Positions 1-5,657 of a stretch of 5,748 bases of DNA are shown one piece after another; position 1 is the stretch's first letter; each line of letters starts with the position of its first letter. The DNA is from DATFDN01 sp049591635 (GTDB taxonomy: Bacteria; Pseudomonadota; Alphaproteobacteria; Acetobacterales; Acetobacteraceae), in contig JBAWFF010000079.1 in NCBI GenBank assembly GCA_049591635.1, positions 1 to 5,748 of the forward strand, read 5' to 3'. Under the pieces are notes generated by a model that made no database searches, was not told where the DNA came from, and worked only from the letters and a program-made list of their open reading frames with translations. The position numbers and the translations under genes are program-made.

Positions 1-1
1 C

Positions 2-2260
2 GACAACGTGGCCTTCAACGGCGACCTCGCGATCGGCGGCTCCGGCGGCAGCGGCTTCAACGCCGGCGGCGGTGGCGGGCTCGGGGGGGATGGGGGCACC
101 GGCAATAATGGGGACGCCGGGGGCGGCGGCGGCGGCATTGGGGCCGCCGCCTTTGGCGGCACCCCCAATGGGCAGTCAGCCCTGCCGGGGATTGTCGCCG
201 GTGCGAACGGCGGCGGCGCGGGCGGCGAAGGTGCTCCAGGCGTCGGCGGCAGCGCCGGCGGCGGCGGCGGCGGCGGCGCCACCACCGATGACGGGTTCAC
301 GTTCTACGCCGGCGGCGGCGGCGGGGTCGGCGGACTGTCGGGCAATGGAAATGCCCACGGTGGGGCAGGCGGTTTCGGCGGCGGTGGCGGAGGCGCCAGC
401 GGTGAGAATCTTGGCGGTACCGGGGGCGGCGGCGGCTTCGGCGGCGGCGGTGGCGCCGGTTCGCAGGGCGGCGACGGTGGCTTCGGCGGCGGCGGCGGCT
501 TCGGGAGCACCGCCGGTGGTTCCGGTGCCGGCGGGTTCGGCGCCGGCGGTGGCAGCGACCAGGATGGCGGCCCCCAAGGCGGCGGCGGCGGTCTCGGGGC
601 CGGCGGCGACATTTTCGTCCAGCAAGGCGGGGTGCTGCTGATCGAGGGCGGTTCGCTCACCTCCGGCGTAGTGCAGGGCGGCGCCGCCGGCGGCAATGGC
701 GGCATCGGCGCAGCCTATGGCGAGGGTGTCTTCATCCAGGGCTATCAGGCGATCACGCTCGCGCCGCGGGCCGGAGAAACGCTGACGATCGGCGCCAATA
801 TCGCCGACCAGACTGGCTCCGACCCCAACGCCGCCAGCCAGGGCCAGGGTGGGCTGATCGTGCAAGGCCCGGGCACCGTCGTGCTGGATGGCTTCAATAC
901 GTTCACCGGTGGCACCACGATCGAGGACGGGGGACGGCTCGATCTGGCCGCCCCGCTCGCGGCGGCCGGCAGCGGTCCCATCACCTTCAGCGGCTCCGGC
1001 GACCTGCTCAGGATCGAGGCGGTTGCCTTGCCGAGCGGGTTCTTCACCAACGCGGTCCGCGATTTCTCCGGCGCGGCGACGATTGATCTTGCCGGCCTGC
1101 CGTACGTGCCGGGCGAAACCTCGGCCATCCTGGACGAGACCGAGTTGATAGTGAGCAACGGCACGCTTACCGACCGGCTGTTCCTCGAGGGCACGTTCCC
1201 TACCGCCCTGCATGTCGGCAGCGACGGCACCGGGGGCACTGATGTGACCTGTTTTGTCCGCGGCACGCGGATTGCCACGCCGGGAGGCGAGGTGCCGGTC
1301 GAGACATTGCGGCGGGGCGATCCGGTCACGACACTGTCCGGCGCGACCAGGCCGATCGTCTGGATCGGGCGCCGGTGCATCGATCCGCGGCGGCATCCCG
1401 ACGCCGCCCGGGTGCGCCCGATCCGCATCCGCCGGGATGCGTTCGGCGCCGGCGTTCCGCATCGCGACCTGCTGGTTTCGCCTGACCATGCGGTGTTCGT
1501 CGACGGCGCGCTGGTCTGCGCCCGCCGGCTGATCAACGGCGCCACCATCCTGCAAGACGCGGGCGACGCGCCGGTGGAGTATTTCCACCTGGAACTGGCG
1601 TCGCACGACATCCTGCTCGCCGAGGGCCTGTCCGCCGAGAGCTATCTCGACACCGGCAATCGCGCGTTGTTCGAGAATGCCGGTCTGCCGCTCGTGCTGC
1701 ATCCCGATCTGTCTGGCCAGGCGAGGCGCGTGGCGGAGTCCTGCGCGCCGTTCGTCGGGGCCGATGTGGCAGTGTACGAGATATGGCAGCGCCTGGCGGC
1801 GCGCGCCGGCACGCTCGGGTTGCCGGTCGGACTGCCTGAAACCACCGCTGATCCGGCGCTCCGCGTCGTGATCGGCGATCGCACCATAGGCCCGCTTTCG
1901 CACGCCGCCGGCCGCGCGGTGTTTCTGTTGCCGCACGCCGGCCGGGCGCGGCTGGTATCGCGCGCCGCCATGCCCGCCGCCCTGCGCCCCTGGAGCGAGG
2001 ATCGCCGCCGCCTCGGCGTGTGTGTCGGCCGCATCCTTTGGCGCCACGGCAACGCCGTCACCGAACAGCCGCTCGATGATCCTCGGCTTGCCGATGGCTG
2101 GTGGGAGGTCGAACGGGACGGTCCCGCGCCGCGCCGATGGACCAGCGGCGACGGAGTGCTGCCCGCGCCGGATCGGGCGGGTCCGGCGCTGCTGGAGGTG
2201 CGGTACGGGGTCGGGCTTTATGGCGAGCCGGTGGAGCTCCGGCGCCGACTCGCGGCCTGA
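2..2260 (+). CDS. Glycine-rich Hint-domain protein, 5'-truncated by the window edge
   Basis: The frame is open to the window edge, so the GTG at 8 is probably internal and the N-terminus, including any secretion signal, is missing. Numbering from that GTG: residues ~9-200 are almost pure Gly/Ala/Ser (GGGGG-type runs); ~287-313 (GPGTVVLDGFNTFTGGTTI...) match the autotransporter-associated beta-strand repeat; Cys415 opens a Hint_2-type domain (CFVRGTRIATPGG; SPDHAVFVDG at ~491-500; ESYLDTGNR near 551). Residues ~590-750 form a further domain with RLVSRAAMP, DRRRLGV and GWWEVE. Hint domains perform Cys-initiated N-S acyl shift and can self-cleave; Cys415 and His494 sit where catalytic residues are expected. 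I do not see the His-Asn end needed for intein splicing, so cleavage or anchoring is more likely than splicing (inference). The Gly-rich and repeat part suggests an extracellular beta-helix-like surface or matrix protein. Substrate and export route are unknown. No C-terminal autotransporter barrel is visible. Confidence 0.85.
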   Translation, partial: DNVAFNGDLAIGGSGGSGFNAGGGGGLGGDGGTGNNGDAGGGGGGIGAAAFGGTPNGQSALPGIVAGANGGGAGGEGAPGVGGSAGGGGGGGATTDDGFTFYAGGGGGVGGLSGNGNAHGGAGGFGGGGGGASGENLGGTGGGGGFGGGGGAGSQGGDGGFGGGGGFGSTAGGSGAGGFGAGGGSDQDGGPQGGGGGLGAGGDIFVQQGGVLLIEGGSLTSGVVQGGAAGGNGGIGAAYGEGVFIQGYQAITLAPRAGETLTIGANIADQTGSDPNAASQGQGGLIVQGPGTVVLDGFNTFTGGTTIEDGGRLDLAAPLAAAGSGPITFSGSGDLLRIEAVALPSGFFTNAVRDFSGAATIDLAGLPYVPGETSAILDETELIVSNGTLTDRLFLEGTFPTALHVGSDGTGGTDVTCFVRGTRIATPGGEVPVETLRRGDPVTTLSGATRPIVWIGRRCIDPRRHPDAARVRPIRIRRDAFGAGVPHRDLLVSPDHAVFVDGALVCARRLINGATILQDAGDAPVEYFHLELASHDILLAEGLSAESYLDTGNRALFENAGLPLVLHPDLSGQARRVAESCAPFVGADVAVYEIWQRLAARAGTLGLPVGLPETTADPALRVVIGDRTIGPLSHAAGRAVFLLPHAGRARLVSRAAMPAALRPWSEDRRRLGVCVGRILWRHGNAVTEQPLDDPRLADGWWEVERDGPAPRRWTSGDGVLPAPDRAGPALLEVRYGVGLYGEPVELRRRLAA
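35..620 (+). repeat. Low-complexity glycine-coding tract (GGC/GGG-rich)
   Basis: About 590 bases inside the Hint-domain gene consist mostly of GGC, GGT and GGG codons with interspersed Ala, Ser, Phe and Asn codons, giving runs of four to seven glycines separated by short FGG, AGG or DGG units. It resembles the PGRS-like tracts of secreted repeat proteins. Such DNA is prone to slippage, so copy number may vary between strains and assemblies. The tract also creates spurious Ala- and Pro-rich open frames on both strands. Confidence 0.85.
1250..1675 (+). other. Hint (hedgehog/intein) domain within the Gly-rich protein
   Basis: The domain starts at Cys415 in the motif CFVRGTRIATP, followed by the VETLRRGDPV segment typical of Hint folds, the DLLVSPDHAVFVDG block with the conserved histidine, the LINGATI strand, and the closing AESYLDTGNR block. 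This order matches the Hint_2 type common in alphaproteobacterial secreted proteins. The nucleophilic Cys and the block histidine are both present, so the domain looks catalytically competent. A splicing-type C-terminal Asn followed by Cys, Ser or Thr was not seen. Confidence 0.85.
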
Positions 2261-2631
2261 CTCCGGCCGAGCAGAACGTCCCGCAACTGCACCGCGTCGT
2301 TGTGCAGTTCGTCATGCGCCGAGTAGACCAAGGTAAGCGTCCCGTCACGGGCCAGGGTGCGAAGCTGGTCCAGCAGTTCCGCGTTCCGGCGCAGTTCCTC
2401 GGTGTAGCGACGGCGGAACTCCTGCCACTTCGCCGGGTCGTGGGCGAACCATTTCCGCAACTCCGTGCTGGGCCCGATCTCCTTCATCCATTGGTCGAGC
2501 GCGGCGTGCTCCTTGGACACGCCGCGCGGCCAGAGGCGGTCGATCAGGATGCGGGTGCCGTCTTGCGACGCCGGCGGCTCGTAAGCGCGCTTCAGTCGGA
2601 TATTGGCGGCCGGGATCGCGGAAGCCGTCAC
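2218..2631 (-). CDS. DUF488 (YeaO-like) family protein
   Basis: The 137-residue product carries DUF488 landmarks: IRLKRAYEPP near the start, then GTRILIDRLWPRG, the RKWFAHDPAKWQEFRRRYTEEL helix region, and LTLVYSAHDELHNDAVQLRDVL near the end. The family is widespread in bacteria and its biochemical role is not established; a cytosolic location is expected. The GTG start is chosen because AGAAGGA lies about 9 bases upstream and the family's N-terminus fits. The family core ends around LRDVLL; the last ~16 residues (Arg/Ser-rich) are an extension that runs into the end of the convergent Hint gene, overlapping it by 43 bp. It could be transcribed from the oxidoreductase side or from its own promoter in the 220-bp gap upstream, but no clear promoter is seen. 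Confidence 0.85.
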   Translation of the reverse strand: MTASAIPAANIRLKRAYEPPASQDGTRILIDRLWPRGVSKEHAALDQWMKEIGPSTELRKWFAHDPAKWQEFRRRYTEELRRNAELLDQLRTLARDGTLTLVYSAHDELHNDAVQLRDVLLGRSQAASRRRSSTGSP

Positions 2632-2851
2632 TTCGTCAATTCCTTCTCGAACGGCGCGTAGAGCGTATTCGGGTCAGATTGAAACGATGCGCGAACAGGC
2701 GCGTTGTCATTGCGAGCCGAAGGCGAAGCAATCCAGGCCCACCTGCGGGGGTGGGCCTGGATTGCTTCGCTGCGCTCGCAATGACGGGGGTGGCGATTCA
2801 ACCAGAAACGATCGTGCTCCGGGAGTACCATCGCGGGATGGGCGGAACCGC
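2632..2851. other. Non-coding gap containing a REP-like palindrome
   Basis: This 220-bp stretch lies between the DUF488 start and the stop of the small acidic ORF. Short open frames cross it on both strands but are created by the palindrome and show no family resemblance. Apart from the ribosome binding site of the DUF488 gene (around 2641-2647) and the 80-bp inverted repeat, I see nothing identifiable. Confidence 0.6.
2706..2785. repeat. Long palindromic intergenic repeat (REP-like)
   Basis: The left arm (about 2706-2743) and right arm (about 2750-2785) are complementary apart from a small irregularity of about two bases near one third of the arm; a 6-base loop (2744-2749) separates them. 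The outer arm reads GTCATTGCGAG and the inner part GCGAAGCAATCCAGGCCCACC-like, capable of a very stable hairpin of more than 30 pairs. The core CATTGCGAG...GAAGCAATCC is a dispersed intergenic repeat I recognise from many alphaproteobacterial chromosomes. There is no T-run, so it is not a classic intrinsic terminator. It could still stabilise or attenuate transcripts from the minus-strand genes on its right. Confidence 0.85.
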
Positions 2852-3025
2852 TCACCGATGGAGCGTTCCGGCCGCGGCGCTGAGTGACTCCTGAAGCACC
2901 GGCGCCGTCAGGTCGTATCCGTCGGGATTGAGCACCGACCCTTCCATGAAACCGTACAGGCTCTCGATGGCAGCATCGTCGCCAGGAGGCAACGCGGAGA
3001 CACTGACAGTCTCGGCTTCAAACAT
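2852..3025 (-). CDS. Possible small acidic protein of unknown function
   Basis: A 57-residue frame beginning MFEAETVSVSALPPGDDAA. It is strongly acidic, with roughly nine Asp/Glu, one Arg and no Lys; there is no signal peptide, membrane segment or recognised domain. The start is set at the second of two in-frame ATGs (3023-3025) because GGAG lies 8 bases upstream of it; the first ATG (3029-3031) would leave only 2 bases. A longer frame reaching 3145 would overlap the oxidoreductase and is unlikely. The gene lies about 52 bp downstream of the oxidoreductase stop on the same strand, so co-transcription is possible. I do not recognise the family. It could be a genuine small protein or a chance frame in GC-rich DNA; the well-placed ribosome binding site and the non-repetitive, balanced composition favour the former modestly. 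Confidence 0.4.
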   Translation of the reverse strand: MFEAETVSVSALPPGDDAAIESLYGFMEGSVLNPDGYDLTAPVLQESLSAAAGTLHR

Positions 3026-3043
3026 GGTCATATCTCCACGACT

Positions 3044-3059
3044 AGTCTCATATGGGACT
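3044..3059. promoter_or_regulatory. Near-perfect 16-bp dyad upstream of the small ORF
   Basis: AGTCTCATATGGGACT is self-complementary except for one mismatched pair (3048/3055). It has no loop, so it suits a protein-binding dyad better than an RNA hairpin. It lies in the short gap between the oxidoreductase stop and the small ORF start, and is AT-richer than its surroundings. A regulatory role is inference only. Confidence 0.25.
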
Positions 3060-3077
3060 GAACGCAAGCCCACATGC

Positions 3078-4364
3078 TCAGCGGAACACCGCCTCCATCT
3101 CCCGCCGGAACCGGTATGCCGCGTCTGCCTGGTCGATCGCGACATCCGCCCACGTCACGCTTTGCCCCGAAGCGACGTCGCGGACCAGGCGCACGCGGTT
3201 GGCCAGGCCGATCGGCAAGCCGCCGATCGCCAGGCTGGCGGGCGCGGGGTGCAGCTTGCCCCAGACGCAGCCGCCGCCTTCGCCGTCCAGCACCTCGCCG
3301 GCAAGCAGGTCGCGCTTGGCGGTGGCGACGACATCGGCGCGAAAGCCATCCGGCGCTCCCGTCGCCTCGCCGCGCAGGGCGGCCGACAGGATGGAGACGT
3401 TCAGTTCCAGCCCGATCAAATGAAACGGCCTATAGAGCGCGGAAACCCGGCCGGATGTGTCGGTGAGCACGCCGTACTCGGCAAGGCAGCGCGCCGCGTA
3501 GTCGCCCGGCGCCTCGAACACCACGTAGACGCCCCAGCGCAGATCGTTGGCGACCGGGCTGGCGTCGCGGTGCAGGCAGGAGACCACTTCGACCTGGCCG
3601 CCGCCGCTGCCCGAACGCAGCATTTCGGCGAGTTCGTGCGTGCCGGCCGGAGGGAAGCGCAGCCCATCCGCGGGTGGGGCAAGTCCGGTCGCGTTCGCCA
3701 CTGCCGCCATCTCGATCCCCGACTTCGTGCCGTCGAGGAAGGAGTTGAACATTCGCGGGTTCATCCCGCCGATGCGCGCCTGTTCCTCGGTCAGTCCGTA
3801 ATAGGGCCATACCGTCGCCGGGGTGGAGGCGTGGTATTCCGGCAAGTATTTCGTGCCCTTGCCGGCCGCGAGAACGCGAAAACCACAGGCCCGCGCCCAG
3901 TCGACCAACTCGCAGATGAGCGCCGGCTGATCACCATAGGCCAGGGAATAGACGACGCCCGCGCGCCCCGCCTCGCGCGCCAGAAGGGGCCCGGCGAGCA
4001 CGTCGGCCTCGACGTTCACCATCACGATGTGCTTGCCCTCAGCGATGGCGCCGCGTGCGTGGGCGATGCCGGCGGGCGCGTGCCCGGTGGCCTCCACGAC
4101 GACTTCGACATCGGGCGCGCCGATCGCCCCGAGCACGTCGTCGGTGAACCGCGTCGCCTCGATCCGCGCCGTGTCCCACCCCACGCGCCGGCAGGCCTCG
4201 CGCGCGCGATCGGGCGCGAGATCGGCGACGATCGCGACCTCCAGCCCGGGCGTCGCCGGAACTTGCGACAGGAACATCGAGCCGAACTTGCCGGCCCCGA
4301 TCAGGCAGACGCGCACCGGGCGCCCGGCCTCGGCACGCTGGCGCAACAGCCGGTACAGGTTCAT
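3078..4364 (-). CDS. NAD-dependent oxidoreductase with SAF domain (homoserine-dehydrogenase-like)
   Basis: A 428-residue cytosolic enzyme. The N-terminal Rossmann fold is clear: VRVCLIGAGKFG gives Gly23-x-Gly25-x-x-Gly28, and Asp48 at the end of the second strand favours NAD over NADP. VVVEATGHAPAG followed by GKHIVMVNVEADV matches the Gfo/Idh and homoserine-dehydrogenase-like layout. Residues ~190-245 (LAAGKGTKYLPEYH, MNPRMFNSFLDGTKSGIEM) form the substrate region. Residues ~349-410 (AKRDLLAGEVLDGEGG...) look like an SAF domain, which is why relatives are often mislabelled as FlgA-like. The ATG at 4362-4364 is preferred over an upstream frame extension because GGAAGGGG sits just before it and the conserved region begins soon after. 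It is transcribed divergently from the creatininase-like gene 78 bp away, which suggests a shared pathway. The substrate is unknown; true homoserine dehydrogenase activity is unlikely given the SAF architecture. Confidence 0.85.
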   Translation of the reverse strand: MNLYRLLRQRAEAGRPVRVCLIGAGKFGSMFLSQVPATPGLEVAIVADLAPDRAREACRRVGWDTARIEATRFTDDVLGAIGAPDVEVVVEATGHAPAGIAHARGAIAEGKHIVMVNVEADVLAGPLLAREAGRAGVVYSLAYGDQPALICELVDWARACGFRVLAAGKGTKYLPEYHASTPATVWPYYGLTEEQARIGGMNPRMFNSFLDGTKSGIEMAAVANATGLAPPADGLRFPPAGTHELAEMLRSGSGGGQVEVVSCLHRDASPVANDLRWGVYVVFEAPGDYAARCLAEYGVLTDTSGRVSALYRPFHLIGLELNVSILSAALRGEATGAPDGFRADVVATAKRDLLAGEVLDGEGGGCVWGKLHPAPASLAIGGLPIGLANRVRLVRDVASGQSVTWADVAIDQADAAYRFRREMEAVFR

Positions 4365-4442
4365 GCCGACCCCTTCCGTCGCAGGCGGTTTCGTGGCCCA
4401 CTGGTTAGCGGCAACCCCCAAACGACGGAAGGGCGGATCAGG
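4365..4442. promoter_or_regulatory. Divergent control region with 11-bp inverted repeat
   Basis: The 78-bp gap between the two divergent starts must hold both promoters or a shared one. It carries a perfect inverted repeat: CCCTTCCGTCG at 4371-4381 and CGACGGAAGGG at 4423-4433, with arm centres 52 bp apart (about five helical turns). Each arm contains the Shine-Dalgarno of the gene beside it, 6 bases from the minus-strand start and 9 bases from the plus-strand start. The symmetry may be an operator for one regulator of both genes, or two independent ribosome binding sites that happen to match. No confident -35/-10 pair was found. Confidence 0.5.
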
Positions 4443-5216
4443 ATGGAAGTGGAATGGCGCAGGCTGCGTGCCGACCAGCTACGCGAGGCCGCCGCCGAGG
4501 ACGCGCTCGTCATCCTCCCGGTGGCGTCGATCGAGCAGCACGGACCGCATCTGCCGGTCGAGACCGACACCATGATCGGCGGGGCGGTCGCCACCCGCAC
4601 GGCGCGCGCCATCGTCGCGCGCGGCGGGCGCGCGCTGGTGCTGCCGGTACTGTGGACCGGGCTGTCGGAGCATCACATGCCGTTCGGCGGCACCATCACG
4701 CTCAGCCTCGGCGCATTCTCCGCCGTGATCGAGGATATCTGCCGCTCCCTCGTGCGACATGGCTTCCGCCGCATCGCGCTGTCGAACTCGCACGGCGGCA
4801 ACGTCAGCGCGCTGCGCACCGTGACCGACGATCTGACTGTGAAGCTGAAGGTTCCGATCGTGCTGTTCACGTACGCCGAGGCGGTCCAGCCAGTGATCGC
4901 GAAGTTGCTGACGACGCAAGGCGGTGTGCGCCACGCGTGCGAGGCGGAGACCGCGATCATGCTGGCGCTGCGCCCCGACCTGGTCGCGACGGATCGCATT
5001 CCGCCACGCTCCAACGCGGAGCCGGAAACCTCCTCGGGCCTCTACCGCTGGCGCAGCTTCGCGGAACGCACGAAGACCGGGGTGATGGGCAACCCCGACG
5101 CTGCCAGCGCCGAGCAAGGCGAGCGGCTGCTGGAGGCGATCGCCGAGGCGCTCGCGGCCAAGCTGACGAGCCCGGAGCTGTGGGTTTGGCGCGAGACCAC
5201 GCACCCCTCCCCATAA
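4443..5216 (+). CDS. Creatininase-family amidohydrolase
   Basis: A 257-residue protein, the usual length for the creatininase family of cytosolic metal-dependent amide/lactam hydrolases (creatinine, formamide and related substrates). The metal-site signature is intact: Glu31, His33 and Asp42 in SIEQHGPHLPVETDT, with the same spacing as the ligands of characterised creatininase, and His117 in SNSHGGN. True creatininase has a Glu two residues after that His; here it is Gly119, so the missing ligand probably comes from Glu167 or Glu169 in HACEAET, as in other family branches. This argues against creatinine as substrate. The ATG at 4443 follows GGAAGGG by 9 bases; the open frame extends far upstream but only as antisense of the oxidoreductase. 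The divergent oxidoreductase suggests a joint catabolic step. The C-terminus (HPSP) ends close to repeat-like sequence. Confidence 0.9.
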   Translation: MEVEWRRLRADQLREAAAEDALVILPVASIEQHGPHLPVETDTMIGGAVATRTARAIVARGGRALVLPVLWTGLSEHHMPFGGTITLSLGAFSAVIEDICRSLVRHGFRRIALSNSHGGNVSALRTVTDDLTVKLKVPIVLFTYAEAVQPVIAKLLTTQGGVRHACEAETAIMLALRPDLVATDRIPPRSNAEPETSSGLYRWRSFAERTKTGVMGNPDAASAEQGERLLEAIAEALAAKLTSPELWVWRETTHPSP

Positions 5217-5242
5217 CTCCTTCCCGCAAGGGGCTACCGCAT

Positions 5243-5650
5243 TCACGCATCCGACGCGGACGGCTCAACTCCCTCTCCGCCTGGGCGGAGAGGGTCGGGG
5301 TGAGGTGGGGGAGAGGCGAGTTCGGCGAGCACGCGCCGCAAGACTCCATCCAGGTTCTCGGTCACCTCGTTGTTCCAGAACCGGATGACGCGATAGCCGT
5401 GCGCCGCAAGCTCGGCTGATCGGGCGGCATCCTCCGACATTTCCGCGGCGTGCTGACCACCGTCGAGTTCAATGACCAGCTTGCACGCTGGGCAGGCGAA
5501 GTCGGCGATGCGCCGGCCGATCGGATGTTGACGGCGGAACTTCCAAGGCAGCGCGCTCTCGCGTAGCGCGCGCCACAGGCGCTGCTCGACGACGGTGGCT
5601 TCACGGCGCAGCTTGCGCGCGAGGACAGTTCGCGTTCGTAGGGTCGCCAT
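5243..5650 (-). CDS. DUF559 domain protein, putative Vsr-like endonuclease
   Basis: A 135-residue protein of the DUF559 family, whose fold is related to very-short-patch-repair and PD-(D/E)XK endonucleases. Conserved elements: Glu22 in VVEQRLWRALR, FRRQHPIGRRIADF with Asp50, and the core VIELDGGQH with Glu61, Asp63 and His67, followed by GYRVIRFWNNEV. All expected catalytic-type residues are present, so it looks active; no biochemical role is established for most members. The ATG at 5648-5650 is chosen; an in-frame GTG at 5662 is an alternative that adds four residues. The tail from about residue 114 (PPPHPDPLRPGGEG...) is encoded by a palindromic repeat, and the 5' leader holds a second inverted copy. 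It is convergent with the creatininase-like gene, with 26 bp between their stops. No partner methylase is visible. Confidence 0.85.
   Translation of the reverse strand: MATLRTRTVLARKLRREATVVEQRLWRALRESALPWKFRRQHPIGRRIADFACPACKLVIELDGGQHAAEMSEDAARSAELAAHGYRVIRFWNNEVTENLDGVLRRVLAELASPPPHPDPLRPGGEGVEPSASDA
5271..5309 (+). repeat. Palindromic repeat copy 1 (inside the DUF559 gene 3' end)
   Basis: A perfect 24-bp hairpin, CCCTCTCCGCC - TG - GGCGGAGAGGG (5271-5294), is followed by the tail TCGGGGTGAGGTGGG (5295-5309). It encodes about 13 residues of the DUF559 C-terminal tail on the minus strand. It also lies 54 bases downstream of the creatininase-like stop, so it may end or protect that transcript, although no T-run follows. 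The motif belongs to a dispersed intergenic repeat type (CCCTCTCC...GGAGAGGG...GGGTGAGG) common in proteobacteria. Confidence 0.85.
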
Positions 5651-5657
5651 GGCGTAT

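Noticed and set aside
176..2047. Long minus-strand open frame of 623 codons opposite the Hint gene
   Set aside because: It is a shadow of the glycine-rich and Hint coding sequence in GC-rich DNA; its product is low-complexity Ala/Arg/Gly with no recognisable domain, while the plus-strand frame has clear family motifs.
2603..2894. Short open frames crossing the REP-like palindrome on both strands
   Set aside because: Their sequence derives from the repeat itself (CEPKAKQS- and RHCERSEAIQ-type peptides), a well-known source of false gene calls.
2928..4442. Upstream extension of the creatininase-like frame by 505 codons
   Set aside because: This part is antisense to the clearly recognisable oxidoreductase; the creatininase fold starts at the ATG at 4443, which has its own ribosome binding site.
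5217..5242. Possible decayed third copy of the short palindrome (TCCTTCCCGCAAGGGG)
   Set aside because: It resembles a variant of the same repeat type, but the match is too short and imperfect to call; it may be coincidence next to copy 1.
5271..5294. Intrinsic terminator for the creatininase-like gene
   Set aside because: The hairpin is strong, but no T-run follows on the plus strand and the sequence is a member of a repeat pair, so it is annotated as a repeat, not a terminator.
5243..5650. DUF559 gene as part of a restriction-modification system
   Set aside because: No methyltransferase or specificity gene is present in the window; the neighbours are a metabolic gene and repeats.
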